From NCBI GenBank assembly GCA_013042915.1, contig JABDPF010000011.1, positions 1 through 47,941 of the forward strand: DNA of 47,941 nt. The letters run 5' to 3'. Numbering within the stretch: position 1 is the first letter of the stretch; every line of letters starts with the position of its first letter. The translations under genes were made by a program, and so were the position numbers. The DNA comes from Lysobacterales bacterium (GTDB taxonomy: Bacteria > Pseudomonadota > Gammaproteobacteria > Xanthomonadales > SZUA-36). The notes beneath the pieces are model-generated. The model was not told the origin of the DNA. It saw nothing but the letters and a program-made list of their open reading frames with translations, and searched no databases. Positions 1-9,806 of this stretch are shown piece after piece.

Positions 1-61
1 AAGAACGACGTATTCGTTCCCTAGCGAAACCACTCGCTAACGGAACAATCCGTCAAGCTAA

Positions 62-94
62 AAAGGCCGGCCCCGATTTTTCGGGGCCGGCTTT
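62..94. terminator. Bidirectional intrinsic terminator at the left edge
   Basis: An 11-bp GC-rich stem (66-76 pairing with 81-91) closes a TTTT loop. It has a short T run to the right (92-94) and five A residues to the left (60-64), so it can end transcription in either direction. It probably closes a gene lying to the left of the window. No gene can be supported in 1-60; one frame reads seven codons to a TAG at 22-24, which is too short to judge. Confidence 0.75.
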
Positions 95-149
95 CTGGGC
101 TCATAAAACTGACACAATCGTCTAACATTGCAACTCAGGGGGATTTGAA

Positions 150-923
150 ATGAAACCATTCCTGGTAATCATCACCGCGGCGCTAATGCTGTCGGTCTTT
201 ACCCAACCCGCTCACGCGAAGAGCACAAAAGAAGAAGTTATCGAATTGAAAGCCCAGGTCGCTGAAATGCAGAAAGACCTGGCGGAAATCAAGCAACTGC
301 TTAAACAAAGGCCTGCGGCGCCATCCCCTTCAGCGCGACAAACGGCATTCCAGCCGCAGACGATCAGCCTTGGAAACTCACCGGTGAAAGGGGACGAGAA
401 TGCGCCGGTGACGCTTATCGAATTCAGCGATTACCAATGTCCGTTCTGTGCCCGCAACTACCGGGATGTGATGCCGATTCTCCAGGAAGAATACATCGAT
501 ACCGGGAAGGTACGATTCGTCATGCGCGAAAACCCACTTGCCAACCTGCACAAGGATGCTACCAACGCCTCTATTGCGGCATTGTGTGCCCACGACCAGG
601 GCGAGTATTGGGCGATGCACGACATCATGTTCGAGAATCCCAAGCAACTCAGTGTGGATGAACTGAAAGGCTACGCGGTCGAGATCGGCCTGAACGCGGC
701 TGAGTTCGATGATTGTCTTGACTCCCAGGAACACGCAAAGACCGTGCGCAGCGACATGGCATCAGGAGCAAAACTAGGGGTCCGCGGAACACCGGCCTTT
801 GTTATTGGCCTCACCCAGCAGGCCGACCCCGACAAGGTCGACGCCAAGATTTTCATCAAGGGTGCGCAGGGAATCGACCGATTCCGGGCTTCCATCGATG
901 ACTTGCTGGAAGCATCTAAGTAG
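150..923 (+). CDS. DsbA-family thiol:disulfide oxidoreductase with N-terminal coiled coil
   Basis: Predicted periplasmic protein-disulfide catalyst of 257 residues. Residues 1-24 form a Sec signal peptide (MKPFLVII...PAHA). Residues about 25-52 are a charged heptad-like helix, followed by a Pro/Ser linker. The thioredoxin/DsbA fold begins near residue 75 with NAPVTLIEFSDYQ, leading into the active site C97-P-F-C100. The cis-proline loop RGTPAFVIG lies near residue 213. The layout resembles coiled-coil DsbA relatives such as ScsC/Com1, which oligomerise through the N-terminal helix and often act as isomerases; that comparison is inference. A strong Shine-Dalgarno (AGGGGG) precedes the ATG. The stop is 33 bp from the start of the giant Cys-paired repeat gene with no terminator between, which suggests co-transcription and a dedicated substrate. 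Confidence 0.9.
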   Translation: MKPFLVIITAALMLSVFTQPAHAKSTKEEVIELKAQVAEMQKDLAEIKQLLKQRPAAPSPSARQTAFQPQTISLGNSPVKGDENAPVTLIEFSDYQCPFCARNYRDVMPILQEEYIDTGKVRFVMRENPLANLHKDATNASIAALCAHDQGEYWAMHDIMFENPKQLSVDELKGYAVEIGLNAAEFDDCLDSQEHAKTVRSDMASGAKLGVRGTPAFVIGLTQQADPDKVDAKIFIKGAQGIDRFRASIDDLLEASK

Positions 924-956
924 GCAAACCCTGATGTCAGACTGTTAGGATCAGCG

Positions 957-3900
957 ATGTTCATCTGGCATACGCGCAAAACAGTCTCTCTTATACTCAG
1001 CGCGATCGCGCTGGTATGCGGCCCAACGGTGCCCGCACACGCGACGGAATTTACCGACCGTTGTGCGGGCTACGGTAGCCTCAATACGTCCTACTTAATG
1101 AACTGGGAGGCCGGTCTCGGCATCTGGACTGTTAGCCGATCCAGCGTGGTGAGCCAGTCGACGTTCGATACGCCCGACTGGACGGTAGTGGGCGGTCTAC
1201 CGGACGGTAGGGCCGGCTTCGCAGCTTTTGTGGCGGACCTGGTTGCCGGCGATTGCGGGACGGATGACGAAACTGGCCTTCTGCATTTGCAGAGCCCTTC
1301 GATCGATATTCCAGCCGGGGTGGGCGTTCCGAGAGTATCGGTGGACCATTGGTTCGAAACAGAATTCGGATGGGACGGGGGACAAATTCTCATAAGCATC
1401 AATGGCGGCCCCTGGTCACTGCTGCCATCTACTGCCTTCGAGCAATTCCCCTACAACACAACACTTGAACCCGCACTAGATGAATTCGGGGTCGAGTCAA
1501 ACACCAATCCCATGGCTGGAATGAGGGCTTTTAGCGGCACTATCGATGGCCGACCCACGGGGCAATGGGTCCAGTCCAGGATAAATCTTCTCGGTCTAGC
1601 GGACGCCGGCGATTCGGTTCGATTCCGCTTCGATTTTGGAATCGATAACTGCACGGTCAGTCCCATTGATGCGGTGGGCTGGTTCATCGGTGACTTCGAG
1701 CTATACCATTGTGAAGCCGAACTCCCTCCATCAAATTGCGGAAACGGTGTGATTGACGGCCCGGAAGAATGCGATGACGGGAACCGGAAGATTGGGGACG
1801 GCTGTTCCAATGTCTGCGTAATCGAACCTGGTTGGTTATGCGAATTGCCGACGCCTTCAACCCCGGTGGATGACTACAGTTTCGAGGCGGGAACGCCCAA
1901 TCCTTTTTGGACCGAGTTTTCAGACACGTTCCTCGGTACGCCCATATGCGATGCGGCAACATGCGGTTCGCCGAACAACACGGGGCCGGCACATGGTTCA
2001 TTCTGGGCCTATTTTGGCGGATTCCTAAGTGGTGCAAAGGGTTCTGTATCACAGACCGTCACAATACCGCCGACCGCACGTACCCTTGCATTCCAGCTCG
2101 GGCTCCCACGCTGCGATACAGCGTCCGACTATCTTGAGGTATTGATTGACGGCAATCAGGAACTGGTTATAAACGGCGAAGACCCAGCCTGCGATATCCC
2201 GGGATACCAGACGCGGACCGTCGACATTTCCCCCTATGCCGACGGCGGCGTCCATACCCTGGAATTCTATTCCGAAACTTTCGGGCTGGGAGACGGAATT
2301 CAGATGTTTTTTGTGGATGCGGTAGAACTACCGGCCAATCCCAGTTACTGCCGCCTGAATGGAACGAGCCTGATTCTGACAAAACGCGTGTTTAACGACG
2401 ACGGCGGCCAGGCCTACCCAACGGACTGGACACTGGAAGCCTCGGGCCCTTCACAACTTGGTGGTTCGGGTCCTGTTGTGCAGAGCGGCGACGGTTTTCT
2501 GCCAGGCACTTATAGCCTATCCGAGTTTGGCCCTACAGGTTATTCAGGCATCGGCTGGAGTTGTGAAGGTGGCACGCAAATCAACGCCAACACCGTTGAC
2601 ATCGCAGAGAATGAGGCCGTCGAATGCACGCTCTTGAACGAAGATGTATCGCCGTCGATCACCGTAATAAAAAGCATCGTCAACGACAGCGGCGGGACCA
2701 TCGACGATCCGAATGTCTTCGGCCTGAAGATCGACTACGAGCCGGTCCAGCATGGCGATCCAGCTTTTGTCACAGCGGGCGATCACGAGCTATCCGAATT
2801 CGGCCACGCCGGCTACCTTCCGGGAGATTGGGGGGGTGACTGCACGCCGGACGGAACAATCACGCTGGGGCTGGGCGAAGCCGCAACCTGCACGCTGAGC
2901 AACGACGACATCCCCGCTTCCCTGACACTTGTCAAAACGATCGTTAATGACGATGACGGCACGGTAGAGGATCCTAACGCGTTCGAACTCCAGGTGGACG
3001 GACTTACCGTTCTGGACGGCGCAGCAAACATCGTGAGTGCGGGCAACCACCAGGCCTCCGAACTCGGTCATCCGGGATACCTGCCCGGAACGTGGAGCGG
3101 CGATTGCGATCCCGACGGGAACATATCATTGTCGCTGGGCCAGGAGGCGATCTGCAGTATCACCAACGACGACGTGGATCGTACACGTCTCGATCTCGCG
3201 ATCCTGGTCACCAACGATGATGGCGGCTCGGAAACCGTTTCCTCGTGGCAATTGGTGGCAAGCGGCCCCGCTGGTTTCAGCGGCCCCGGACCAAGTGTAT
3301 CCAGCGGAAAAGGGCTTCCGCCCGGTACGTATGACTTGTCGATTGACGGTCCGGTCGTATACGGCGCCAGTGACTGGGTTTGTTCCGGCTCCGGCGTGCA
3401 AAACGACGCCGACACCATCACTCTGACCGTCGATGAGGTGGCCACCTGCACGATTTCCGTCGACGACATCGCGCCGACGTTGACAGTCGTCAAAAACGTT
3501 GTGAACGATAACGGCGGTGATGTGAACGACCCCGACGCCTTTGGATTGCGTGTCGACGGCATCGCGGTTCCGCATGATATCGCAGCGACATTTGACGCAG
3601 GCCTTCACACGGTATCCGAGATCGGGTTACCGGGTTACCAGGCGGGCAACTGGACCGGGCATTGCAATCCGGACGGTTCGATCACGCTTCAGCTTGCGCA
3701 AAATTACACCTGTTCCATAACCAACGATGACATTGCCCCCTCCATCACTGTCTTAAAAACCATCATTAACGACAACGGGGGTACCGTCGAGAATCCCGAC
3801 CTTTTCGGCTTGATGCTGGACGGAATTACCGTATCGCATGGCGTCTCGAATAGCGTGACGGCAGGCCTGCATACCGTGTCCGAGACCGGTATTTCGGGAT

Positions 3901-6900
3901 ACCAGCCGGGCGCATGGGGCGGTGATTGCGCGATAGACGGTACGGTAACGGTAACTATCGGGCAAAACGCAGTTTGTACGATCACGAACGATGACATCGC
4001 GCCGACGCTTACAGTCCTCAACACCGTTATCACAGACGATCAGGGTTCTATCAGCGACCCGAACGCCTTTGATCTGAAAATCGACGGGAACCCTGTTCTC
4101 CATGGTGAGGCCAATGTTCTGAATGCGGGTAGCCACGTGGTATCCCAGACGGCAATCCAGGGTTACCAAGCGAGCTCATGGAGCGGCGACTGCGATGCGT
4201 TCGGCACTATTTCTCTCGATCCGGGTGAAAACGCGACGTGCACCATCACCAATGATGATTCGGGTAATACCCAGCTCACCCTGGTCATAGAGGTCAACAA
4301 CGACGCGGGCGGCAGCAACTCGAGCGGAGACTGGACGCTCAGTGCCACCGGACCGTCGAGCTTTGACGGACAGGGGCCGACGGTCATCGGGGGGCCGGGG
4401 CTCACCCCGGGCACCTATCAACTCGCGCAGTCCGGGCCGGAAGGCTACGAATCTGGCGACTGGAATTGCACCGGCGGTACGCAAGTCAACGGCGACAGCA
4501 TAACGCTCGAACTCGGAGAGTCGGCCACGTGTTCCCTGACCAAGGACGACATCGCGCCGACCATCACCCTGGTTAAAACCATCGTCAATGACAACGGCGG
4601 AACAGTCGACGATCCAAACGTATTCGGTCTACTTATCGACGGCTTTGCCGTTTCACACAATGTGCCATTCACGACTTTTGCGGGTTCGCACACCGCATTG
4701 GAAATCGGCGTTCCCGGTTATGCAACCAGTGCCTGGGGCGGCGATTGCTCCACGGACGGCTCGATAACCGTGTCCGTGGGACAGGATGCGGTTTGTACCA
4801 ACGAAAGCGACGATATCTCACCCCGACTCACCATCGACAAGACCGTCATCAACGACAGTGGGGGCTTGGTTACGGATCCCGACGCGTTTGGGCTTTTGAT
4901 CAATGGCTTAGAGGCCCTGGACGAAACGGAATACCTGGTGGACGCGGGCAATCACACGGTCTCGGAGGTCGGGTTGTCCGGCTACGTGCCCGACAACTGG
5001 GGTGGTGATTGCAATCCGGACGGCAGCATCACGCTCCGATTGGCCCAGGTTGCTACCTGCACGATTACCAATGATGACATCAATGATACTTCGTTGACGC
5101 TGGTCAAGCAGGTTATCAACAACAACGGCGGCACTGCATCCGGTTCCGACTGGACGCTTAACGCCTCTGGCCCTGATAGCTTTGGCGGACCAGGTCCTTC
5201 GGTCACCGGCGGACCCGCGCTAACCGCCGGTGATTACGTACTCTCGGAATCAGGCGGTCCGTCCGGCTACATAGCCAGTAACTGGTCCTGCAATGGCGGC
5301 GTTTTACTCGGCGACACCATCACGTTGGCCAGCGGGAACGTGGTGACCTGCACGATTACCAACGACGACACGGACACCACCAGCCTCACGCTGGTTCTCG
5401 AGCTAAGCAACGACAGCGGCGGCACGGCCTTGCTCTCGGAGTGGATCCTGTCAGCAGCGGGCCCCACCGAGTTCAGCGGGTCCGGCCCAACTGTTTTCAA
5501 CGGGCCATCATTTTCCGCCGGAGTCTACGACCTTGCATCCAGCGGCCCCGCCGGTTACGCGATGAGCGATTGGTCCTGCGTCGGCGCGATACAGGATGAT
5601 GCGGACACCGTCACGCTCGCCCTTGGCGATACGGCCACCTGTACCGTCCAGGCCGATGACATGGCCGCGCAATTGACCGTGATCAAGACCATCTTGAACA
5701 ACAACGGCGGTAATGTGACCGACGAAAATGTTTTCGGTTTGCGCGTCGATTCAGTGCCTGTGTTGCACAACGTACCCGGGCCTCTGGACGCTGGCGAACA
5801 TACCGTTTCCGAAGACGGGCTGGCCGGTTATCTGGGTGGCGCCTGGGGCGGTGATTGCGCCCCCGACGGGTCCATTACTCTCGAACTCGGTGAAATTGCG
5901 GAGTGCACGGTCACAAACGACGACATTGCGCCCTCGCTCACGGTCTTGAACACGATCACCAATGACAACGGCGGCACTGTCATCAATCCCGATATGTTCG
6001 CGCTTAAAGTCGACGGAGGTCTCGTATCCAACGGCGTGGCCAACGTATTGGAAGCGGGCCTGCACCTGGTTTCACAGGATAGCCAGGACGGTTATGTCGC
6101 TTCGGTGTGGGGTGGGGACTGCAACGCCGACGGCAGCATCGCCCTGTCGCTGGCCCAAAACGCCGTCTGCACCATCACCAACGACGACTCGCCTCCCAGT
6201 CTGACGCTCGTCAAAGAGGTCACGAACGACAACGGTGGAGAATCCGTTCCCTCGGCGTGGACCCTATCGGCGGCCGGAACGTCGCCACTGAACGGTCCCG
6301 GTCCCATAGTAACCAGCGGATCCACCTTTCAAGCAGGCAGCTACGACCTGTCGGAAAGCGGCGGTGAGCCGGGTTATGAGGCCAGCGACTGGGTCTGCGT
6401 CGGCGGATCCCAGGCCGACGCAGACACCATCAGCCTGACGATCGGCGAGATCGCCACATGCACCATCACCAACGACGATATCGGCCCTAAACTGACGCTC
6501 GTGAACACCGTGCTCAACGACAACGGAGGCTCGGTCGACAACCCGAATGAATTCGGCCTGAAGATCGATGATGAACCGGTACTCAACAACACACCGGTGG
6601 ACGTGGATGCAGGCAACCATGCGGCTGGAATGGACGGCTACGCCGGGTATGAAATCAGCAACTGGGGCGGGGATTGCGCTGCCGACGGCAGCATCACGCT
6701 GGCACTGGCCCAGGAAGCGACCTGCTCGGTGACGAGCGACGACATCGCGCCGCTGCTGACTGTTTCGAAGACCGTGATAAACGACAACGGTGGCACCGTT
6801 ATTGACCCCAACGCGTTTGAGCTGAAAGTCGACGGGTCGCCGGTTACCCACGGTGTTCCGGTTGAGCTCGACGCGGGTAATCACACCGCTTCCGAGGAAG

Positions 6901-8204
6901 GCCAGGACGGGTACGAAGCTTCCACCTGGGGAGGAGATTGTTTCCCGGACGGAAGCATCAGCCTGTCGGTAGGTGACGAGGCGATCTGCACCATTACGAA
7001 CGACGATCGAGAACCGAGCCTCACGCTGGTCAAGCAGATCGTCAACGAGTACGGCGGCGACGCATCTCCCTCGGACTGGACCATCAGCGCGTCCGGCCCC
7101 GGCAACTTGAGCGGCCCGGGTCCGATCATCTCAAGCAACCCCGGGTTCGAGGCAGGCACGTACGCTCTGTCGGAAAGCGAAGGCGCAGCGGGTTACGTAT
7201 CGGGCGATTGGAACTGCGTTGGAGGTACCCAGATCGACTCCGTCACCATTGCCATCGAGCTGGGCGAATCGGTCACCTGCACCATTACAAGCCAGGACAT
7301 CGCGCCAACGCTCACGCTGCTCAAAACCGTGATCAATGACAACGGCGGCACGGTGACCGACCCGGACGCCTTTGGCTTGATGATCGACGGCGAGATCGTC
7401 CTGCACGGTACACCCACTGAGCTGAATGCCGGCACGCACACGGCATCAGAGGTCGGTCTGCCCGGCTACGCGGCCCAGTCCTGGGGCGGTGAATGCTCCG
7501 CGACCGGTGTCATCGAGCTCGAAGTCGGCCAGGACGCCATGTGCACATTGACCAATGACGACAAGTCCCCGTCGCTGACGCTGGTGAACGTCGTTTACAA
7601 TGACAACGGCGGCACGGCTTCCGCGTCTGACTGGATACTTGAGGCTTCAGGGCCCCTGCCCGGCAACAGCAGCGGTTTCAGCGGTCCAGGCCCGGTAGTT
7701 TCTGGCGGTGCAAATTTCGAAGTAGGCACTTATGACCTCACCGTTAGCGGCGGAGAGACGGGCTATACCATTGGCAACTGGAGCTGCATCGGCGGCGCGC
7801 AGGCGGATGCCGACACCGTGATCCTGGAGCCGGGCAGTTTAGCTACATGCCGCATCAGTCAAGATGACGACCCCCCTGTCCTCACGTTGATCAAGACTGT
7901 TGTCAATGACAATGGCGGCAGTGCCCAGCCTTCAGATTGGACCCTGGTCGCCTCCGGCCCCACCAGTTTCAGTGGCCCAGGCCCGCAAGTAGAAAGCGGC
8001 GCGAACTTCGATGCAGGAATCTACGACCTGTCCGAGACGGATGGCCCTGGCGGATACATTGCCGGGGACTGGTCCTGCACCGGCGATTTTCAGCTCGACC
8101 TGGATACGATTCAACTGGGCAACGGCGAGTTCGCAACCTGCACTCTGATCAACACCTTCGATGCTCCACCGATCATCTTCCGCGACGGCTTCGAGAGCCC
8201 CTGA
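957..8204 (+). CDS. Giant secreted protein with 21 two-cysteine prealbumin-like repeats
   Basis: A 2415-residue exported protein of unknown function. It has a signal peptide (residues 1-29, cut after PAHA) and a beta-sandwich domain to about residue 255, shared with the protein at 10197-12542. A Myxococcus-type Cys-rich DUF4215 motif follows (about 260-297: NCGNGVIDG, EECDDGN, GDGCSNVC), then a second MAM-like sandwich to about 465. From about residue 469 come 21 tandem modules of 80-95 residues, each opening with a variant of LTLVKTVxNDNGG and closing with a variant of ATCTITNDD. The tail is APPIIFRDGFESP. Every module has two Cys, so 42 half-cystines could form one bond per module. The modules are rich in Asp, Asn and Gly and may bind calcium (inference). 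The start ATG has AGGA six bases upstream. A surface adhesin or stalk is the simplest reading; no secretion genes lie nearby. Confidence 0.92.
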   Translation: MFIWHTRKTVSLILSAIALVCGPTVPAHATEFTDRCAGYGSLNTSYLMNWEAGLGIWTVSRSSVVSQSTFDTPDWTVVGGLPDGRAGFAAFVADLVAGDCGTDDETGLLHLQSPSIDIPAGVGVPRVSVDHWFETEFGWDGGQILISINGGPWSLLPSTAFEQFPYNTTLEPALDEFGVESNTNPMAGMRAFSGTIDGRPTGQWVQSRINLLGLADAGDSVRFRFDFGIDNCTVSPIDAVGWFIGDFELYHCEAELPPSNCGNGVIDGPEECDDGNRKIGDGCSNVCVIEPGWLCELPTPSTPVDDYSFEAGTPNPFWTEFSDTFLGTPICDAATCGSPNNTGPAHGSFWAYFGGFLSGAKGSVSQTVTIPPTARTLAFQLGLPRCDTASDYLEVLIDGNQELVINGEDPACDIPGYQTRTVDISPYADGGVHTLEFYSETFGLGDGIQMFFVDAVELPANPSYCRLNGTSLILTKRVFNDDGGQAYPTDWTLEASGPSQLGGSGPVVQSGDGFLPGTYSLSEFGPTGYSGIGWSCEGGTQINANTVDIAENEAVECTLLNEDVSPSITVIKSIVNDSGGTIDDPNVFGLKIDYEPVQHGDPAFVTAGDHELSEFGHAGYLPGDWGGDCTPDGTITLGLGEAATCTLSNDDIPASLTLVKTIVNDDDGTVEDPNAFELQVDGLTVLDGAANIVSAGNHQASELGHPGYLPGTWSGDCDPDGNISLSLGQEAICSITNDDVDRTRLDLAILVTNDDGGSETVSSWQLVASGPAGFSGPGPSVSSGKGLPPGTYDLSIDGPVVYGASDWVCSGSGVQNDADTITLTVDEVATCTISVDDIAPTLTVVKNVVNDNGGDVNDPDAFGLRVDGIAVPHDIAATFDAGLHTVSEIGLPGYQAGNWTGHCNPDGSITLQLAQNYTCSITNDDIAPSITVLKTIINDNGGTVENPDLFGLMLDGITVSHGVSNSVTAGLHTVSETGISGYQPGAWGGDCAIDGTVTVTIGQNAVCTITNDDIAPTLTVLNTVITDDQGSISDPNAFDLKIDGNPVLHGEANVLNAGSHVVSQTAIQGYQASSWSGDCDAFGTISLDPGENATCTITNDDSGNTQLTLVIEVNNDAGGSNSSGDWTLSATGPSSFDGQGPTVIGGPGLTPGTYQLAQSGPEGYESGDWNCTGGTQVNGDSITLELGESATCSLTKDDIAPTITLVKTIVNDNGGTVDDPNVFGLLIDGFAVSHNVPFTTFAGSHTALEIGVPGYATSAWGGDCSTDGSITVSVGQDAVCTNESDDISPRLTIDKTVINDSGGLVTDPDAFGLLINGLEALDETEYLVDAGNHTVSEVGLSGYVPDNWGGDCNPDGSITLRLAQVATCTITNDDINDTSLTLVKQVINNNGGTASGSDWTLNASGPDSFGGPGPSVTGGPALTAGDYVLSESGGPSGYIASNWSCNGGVLLGDTITLASGNVVTCTITNDDTDTTSLTLVLELSNDSGGTALLSEWILSAAGPTEFSGSGPTVFNGPSFSAGVYDLASSGPAGYAMSDWSCVGAIQDDADTVTLALGDTATCTVQADDMAAQLTVIKTILNNNGGNVTDENVFGLRVDSVPVLHNVPGPLDAGEHTVSEDGLAGYLGGAWGGDCAPDGSITLELGEIAECTVTNDDIAPSLTVLNTITNDNGGTVINPDMFALKVDGGLVSNGVANVLEAGLHLVSQDSQDGYVASVWGGDCNADGSIALSLAQNAVCTITNDDSPPSLTLVKEVTNDNGGESVPSAWTLSAAGTSPLNGPGPIVTSGSTFQAGSYDLSESGGEPGYEASDWVCVGGSQADADTISLTIGEIATCTITNDDIGPKLTLVNTVLNDNGGSVDNPNEFGLKIDDEPVLNNTPVDVDAGNHAAGMDGYAGYEISNWGGDCAADGSITLALAQEATCSVTSDDIAPLLTVSKTVINDNGGTVIDPNAFELKVDGSPVTHGVPVELDAGNHTASEEGQDGYEASTWGGDCFPDGSISLSVGDEAICTITNDDREPSLTLVKQIVNEYGGDASPSDWTISASGPGNLSGPGPIISSNPGFEAGTYALSESEGAAGYVSGDWNCVGGTQIDSVTIAIELGESVTCTITSQDIAPTLTLLKTVINDNGGTVTDPDAFGLMIDGEIVLHGTPTELNAGTHTASEVGLPGYAAQSWGGECSATGVIELEVGQDAMCTLTNDDKSPSLTLVNVVYNDNGGTASASDWILEASGPLPGNSSGFSGPGPVVSGGANFEVGTYDLTVSGGETGYTIGNWSCIGGAQADADTVILEPGSLATCRISQDDDPPVLTLIKTVVNDNGGSAQPSDWTLVASGPTSFSGPGPQVESGANFDAGIYDLSETDGPGGYIAGDWSCTGDFQLDLDTIQLGNGEFATCTLINTFDAPPIIFRDGFESP
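2365..8160 (+). repeat. Array of 21 coding repeats of two module types (A and B)
   Basis: Two related module types alternate. Type A continues after NDNGG with SDWTLxASGP, then FSGPGP, AGTYDLSESG, WSCxGG and ATCTITNDD. Type B has a DPNAFGLxVDG segment, DAGxHTVSE, GYxAGxWGGDC, PDGSITL and ATCTITNDD. Reading along the protein, the order is A BB A BBB A BB A A BB A BB A B A A: nine A and twelve B. The modules have diverged in sequence, so this is an old duplication series rather than a recent slippage expansion. The family is best described as prealbumin-like/SpaA-like Ig fold. I recognise it by motif only. Confidence 0.9.
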
Positions 8205-8222
8205 GACAAGACGACTCGGTCG

Positions 8223-9806
8223 TTATTCAAAACCGTTGGCAAAAATAATGGCCGGGTTGGAAAGGTCTTCACTGTAGATCAAATAGGCTTCGCCGGCATC
8301 GGCGACATAGGTGGACGCATCCGGAGCACCCGCTATCAGGTCAATCCAGCTATCGTTGTTGAGATCGCCGGCTGCGGATACCGCGGCACCGAACGCATCA
8401 CCGCCGGTTTTGCCCGCGATGATTTGCCCGCTCGCACCGGACAGGCCCGACAAAAAAATCGATGCCGACCATCCGCCCGCCTTGCCGTGAACTACGTATG
8501 CCGCGCCGGAATCGACCTGACTCAGATCGGATTTTGGCGCTCCCACTACTGCATCGTCGATGCCGTCGCGGTTCAAATCGAAACCGCCGGCCACAGCTGC
8601 TCCGGATTGAGCGCCAACTTCATCACCAACCAGCGCGAATCCGTTACTGCCGTCAAGAGTCGCGACATTCAACTCGGCCGCGTAGGGGGTTCCGGAACCA
8701 AAAATGACATAGCTGCTCCCGGCATCCGCCAGACCACCGGGGCTTGCTTGGGGGGCCCCTATTATCAAGTCGTCGAAACCCTCCAGGTCGATATTGCCCG
8801 CCACCGCCACGGACTCGCCGAAATTATCCTGGTCGGCAGCGCCGTTGATCGTGAGCCCGTTGCTGCCATCGAGAGCGTTCAGGTTCAGGGTAGCCCCAAA
8901 TGGTTGATTACTGCCGAATACGATGTAGGCCTTGCCGGTGTAATTATTTTCTTCCCCGGCCAGCGGCGCGCCTATGGCTATATCATCATAGCCATCGCCG
9001 TTGAGGTCGAAGCCGCCTGCAACGGACTGACCCAGTACGTCCCCTAGGCCAACCGATGCCATCGCGAAACCGTTGGCCCCGTTCAGCACGTCGAAGGAAC
9101 CGGGTAATTCGCCAGCGCTTCCGAAAACCACGTAGGCCGCACCAGAAGAACCATTGGCGAACCGTGCACCGATCACCAGGTCATCGGTTCCGTCCCCGTT
9201 GACATCACCGGCGCCCGCCACTGAGCTGCCCGCGTCCGCATTTTCTTCTATCCCTGCAATTACATGGTAATCCCCCGGTAAAGACAGGTCGATCGGGCTT
9301 TCAAACCCCTGATCGGTGCCGAAAATCAAGTAAACCGCACCACCGAATTGCGCACCGAGACTCGAAGCCGGGGCGCCAAGTACCAGGTCATTGAAACCGT
9401 CACTGTTTATATCGCCGGCGTTAGCGACAGAAAAACCAGCGTAATCGAACTGACCGGCGCCCAGGATTCGCACTTTTTCCGTATCGTCAAGAGACGCCAG
9501 GGCGAGCGGGTGTGGCAGAGGATTCGCTTGACCGAAAACAATATCGACAATACCCGAATCTGCGCCGTTTGGATCGGCAGTTGGAGATGCCACAACGAAG
9601 TCATCGAATCCATCGCCGTTAATGTCTCCGGCCGCACTGACGGAACGACCCAAATCGTCCGGCGTGAGCCCGCCCCGTACAGCAACCCCATTCGAGCCAT
9701 CGAGTTGCGATACGGCGAAACTATCGGCCAATAGGCTGACGGGTAACGCAAAAAGGGCCAGGACGAATGCAGCCCCCAGCCTGCGGCCATTTTCATAGTT
9801 GCTCAA
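8223..9806 (-). CDS. Secreted FG-GAP (integrin-alpha-like) seven-bladed beta-propeller protein
   Basis: A 527-residue exported protein. After a hydrophobic leader (about residues 10-28, ending SLLADSFA) there are seven FG-GAP units, each with a DxNxDGxxD-like calcium loop followed by a [VI]xGAP-like strand and a GxAYxxFG-like strand. The loops include GDINGDGFDDF, GDINSDGFNDL, GDVNGDGTDDL, FDLNGDGYDDI, GNIDLEGFDDL, FDLNRDGIDDA and GDLNNDSWIDL. Seven units make one complete propeller. The C-terminus NPAIIFANGFE matches the tail of the convergent giant protein, whose stop lies only 18 bp away. The start codon is TTG with GGGG ten bases upstream; no better in-frame start is seen. Such propellers commonly bind calcium and mediate adhesion. 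The ligand is unknown. Confidence 0.88.
   Translation of the reverse strand: MSNYENGRRLGAAFVLALFALPVSLLADSFAVSQLDGSNGVAVRGGLTPDDLGRSVSAAGDINGDGFDDFVVASPTADPNGADSGIVDIVFGQANPLPHPLALASLDDTEKVRILGAGQFDYAGFSVANAGDINSDGFNDLVLGAPASSLGAQFGGAVYLIFGTDQGFESPIDLSLPGDYHVIAGIEENADAGSSVAGAGDVNGDGTDDLVIGARFANGSSGAAYVVFGSAGELPGSFDVLNGANGFAMASVGLGDVLGQSVAGGFDLNGDGYDDIAIGAPLAGEENNYTGKAYIVFGSNQPFGATLNLNALDGSNGLTINGAADQDNFGESVAVAGNIDLEGFDDLIIGAPQASPGGLADAGSSYVIFGSGTPYAAELNVATLDGSNGFALVGDEVGAQSGAAVAGGFDLNRDGIDDAVVGAPKSDLSQVDSGAAYVVHGKAGGWSASIFLSGLSGASGQIIAGKTGGDAFGAAVSAAGDLNNDSWIDLIAGAPDASTYVADAGEAYLIYSEDLSNPAIIFANGFE

Noticed and set aside
1-24. Short reading frame ending in TAG at the left edge
   Set aside because: Seven codons cannot be assigned to any protein, and other frames are equally open.
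2365-8160. Tandem repeats resembling a CRISPR or satellite array
   Set aside because: The repeats are in one long open frame, about 240-290 bases each, diverged at DNA level and conserved as protein modules. There are no short identical repeats with spacers.
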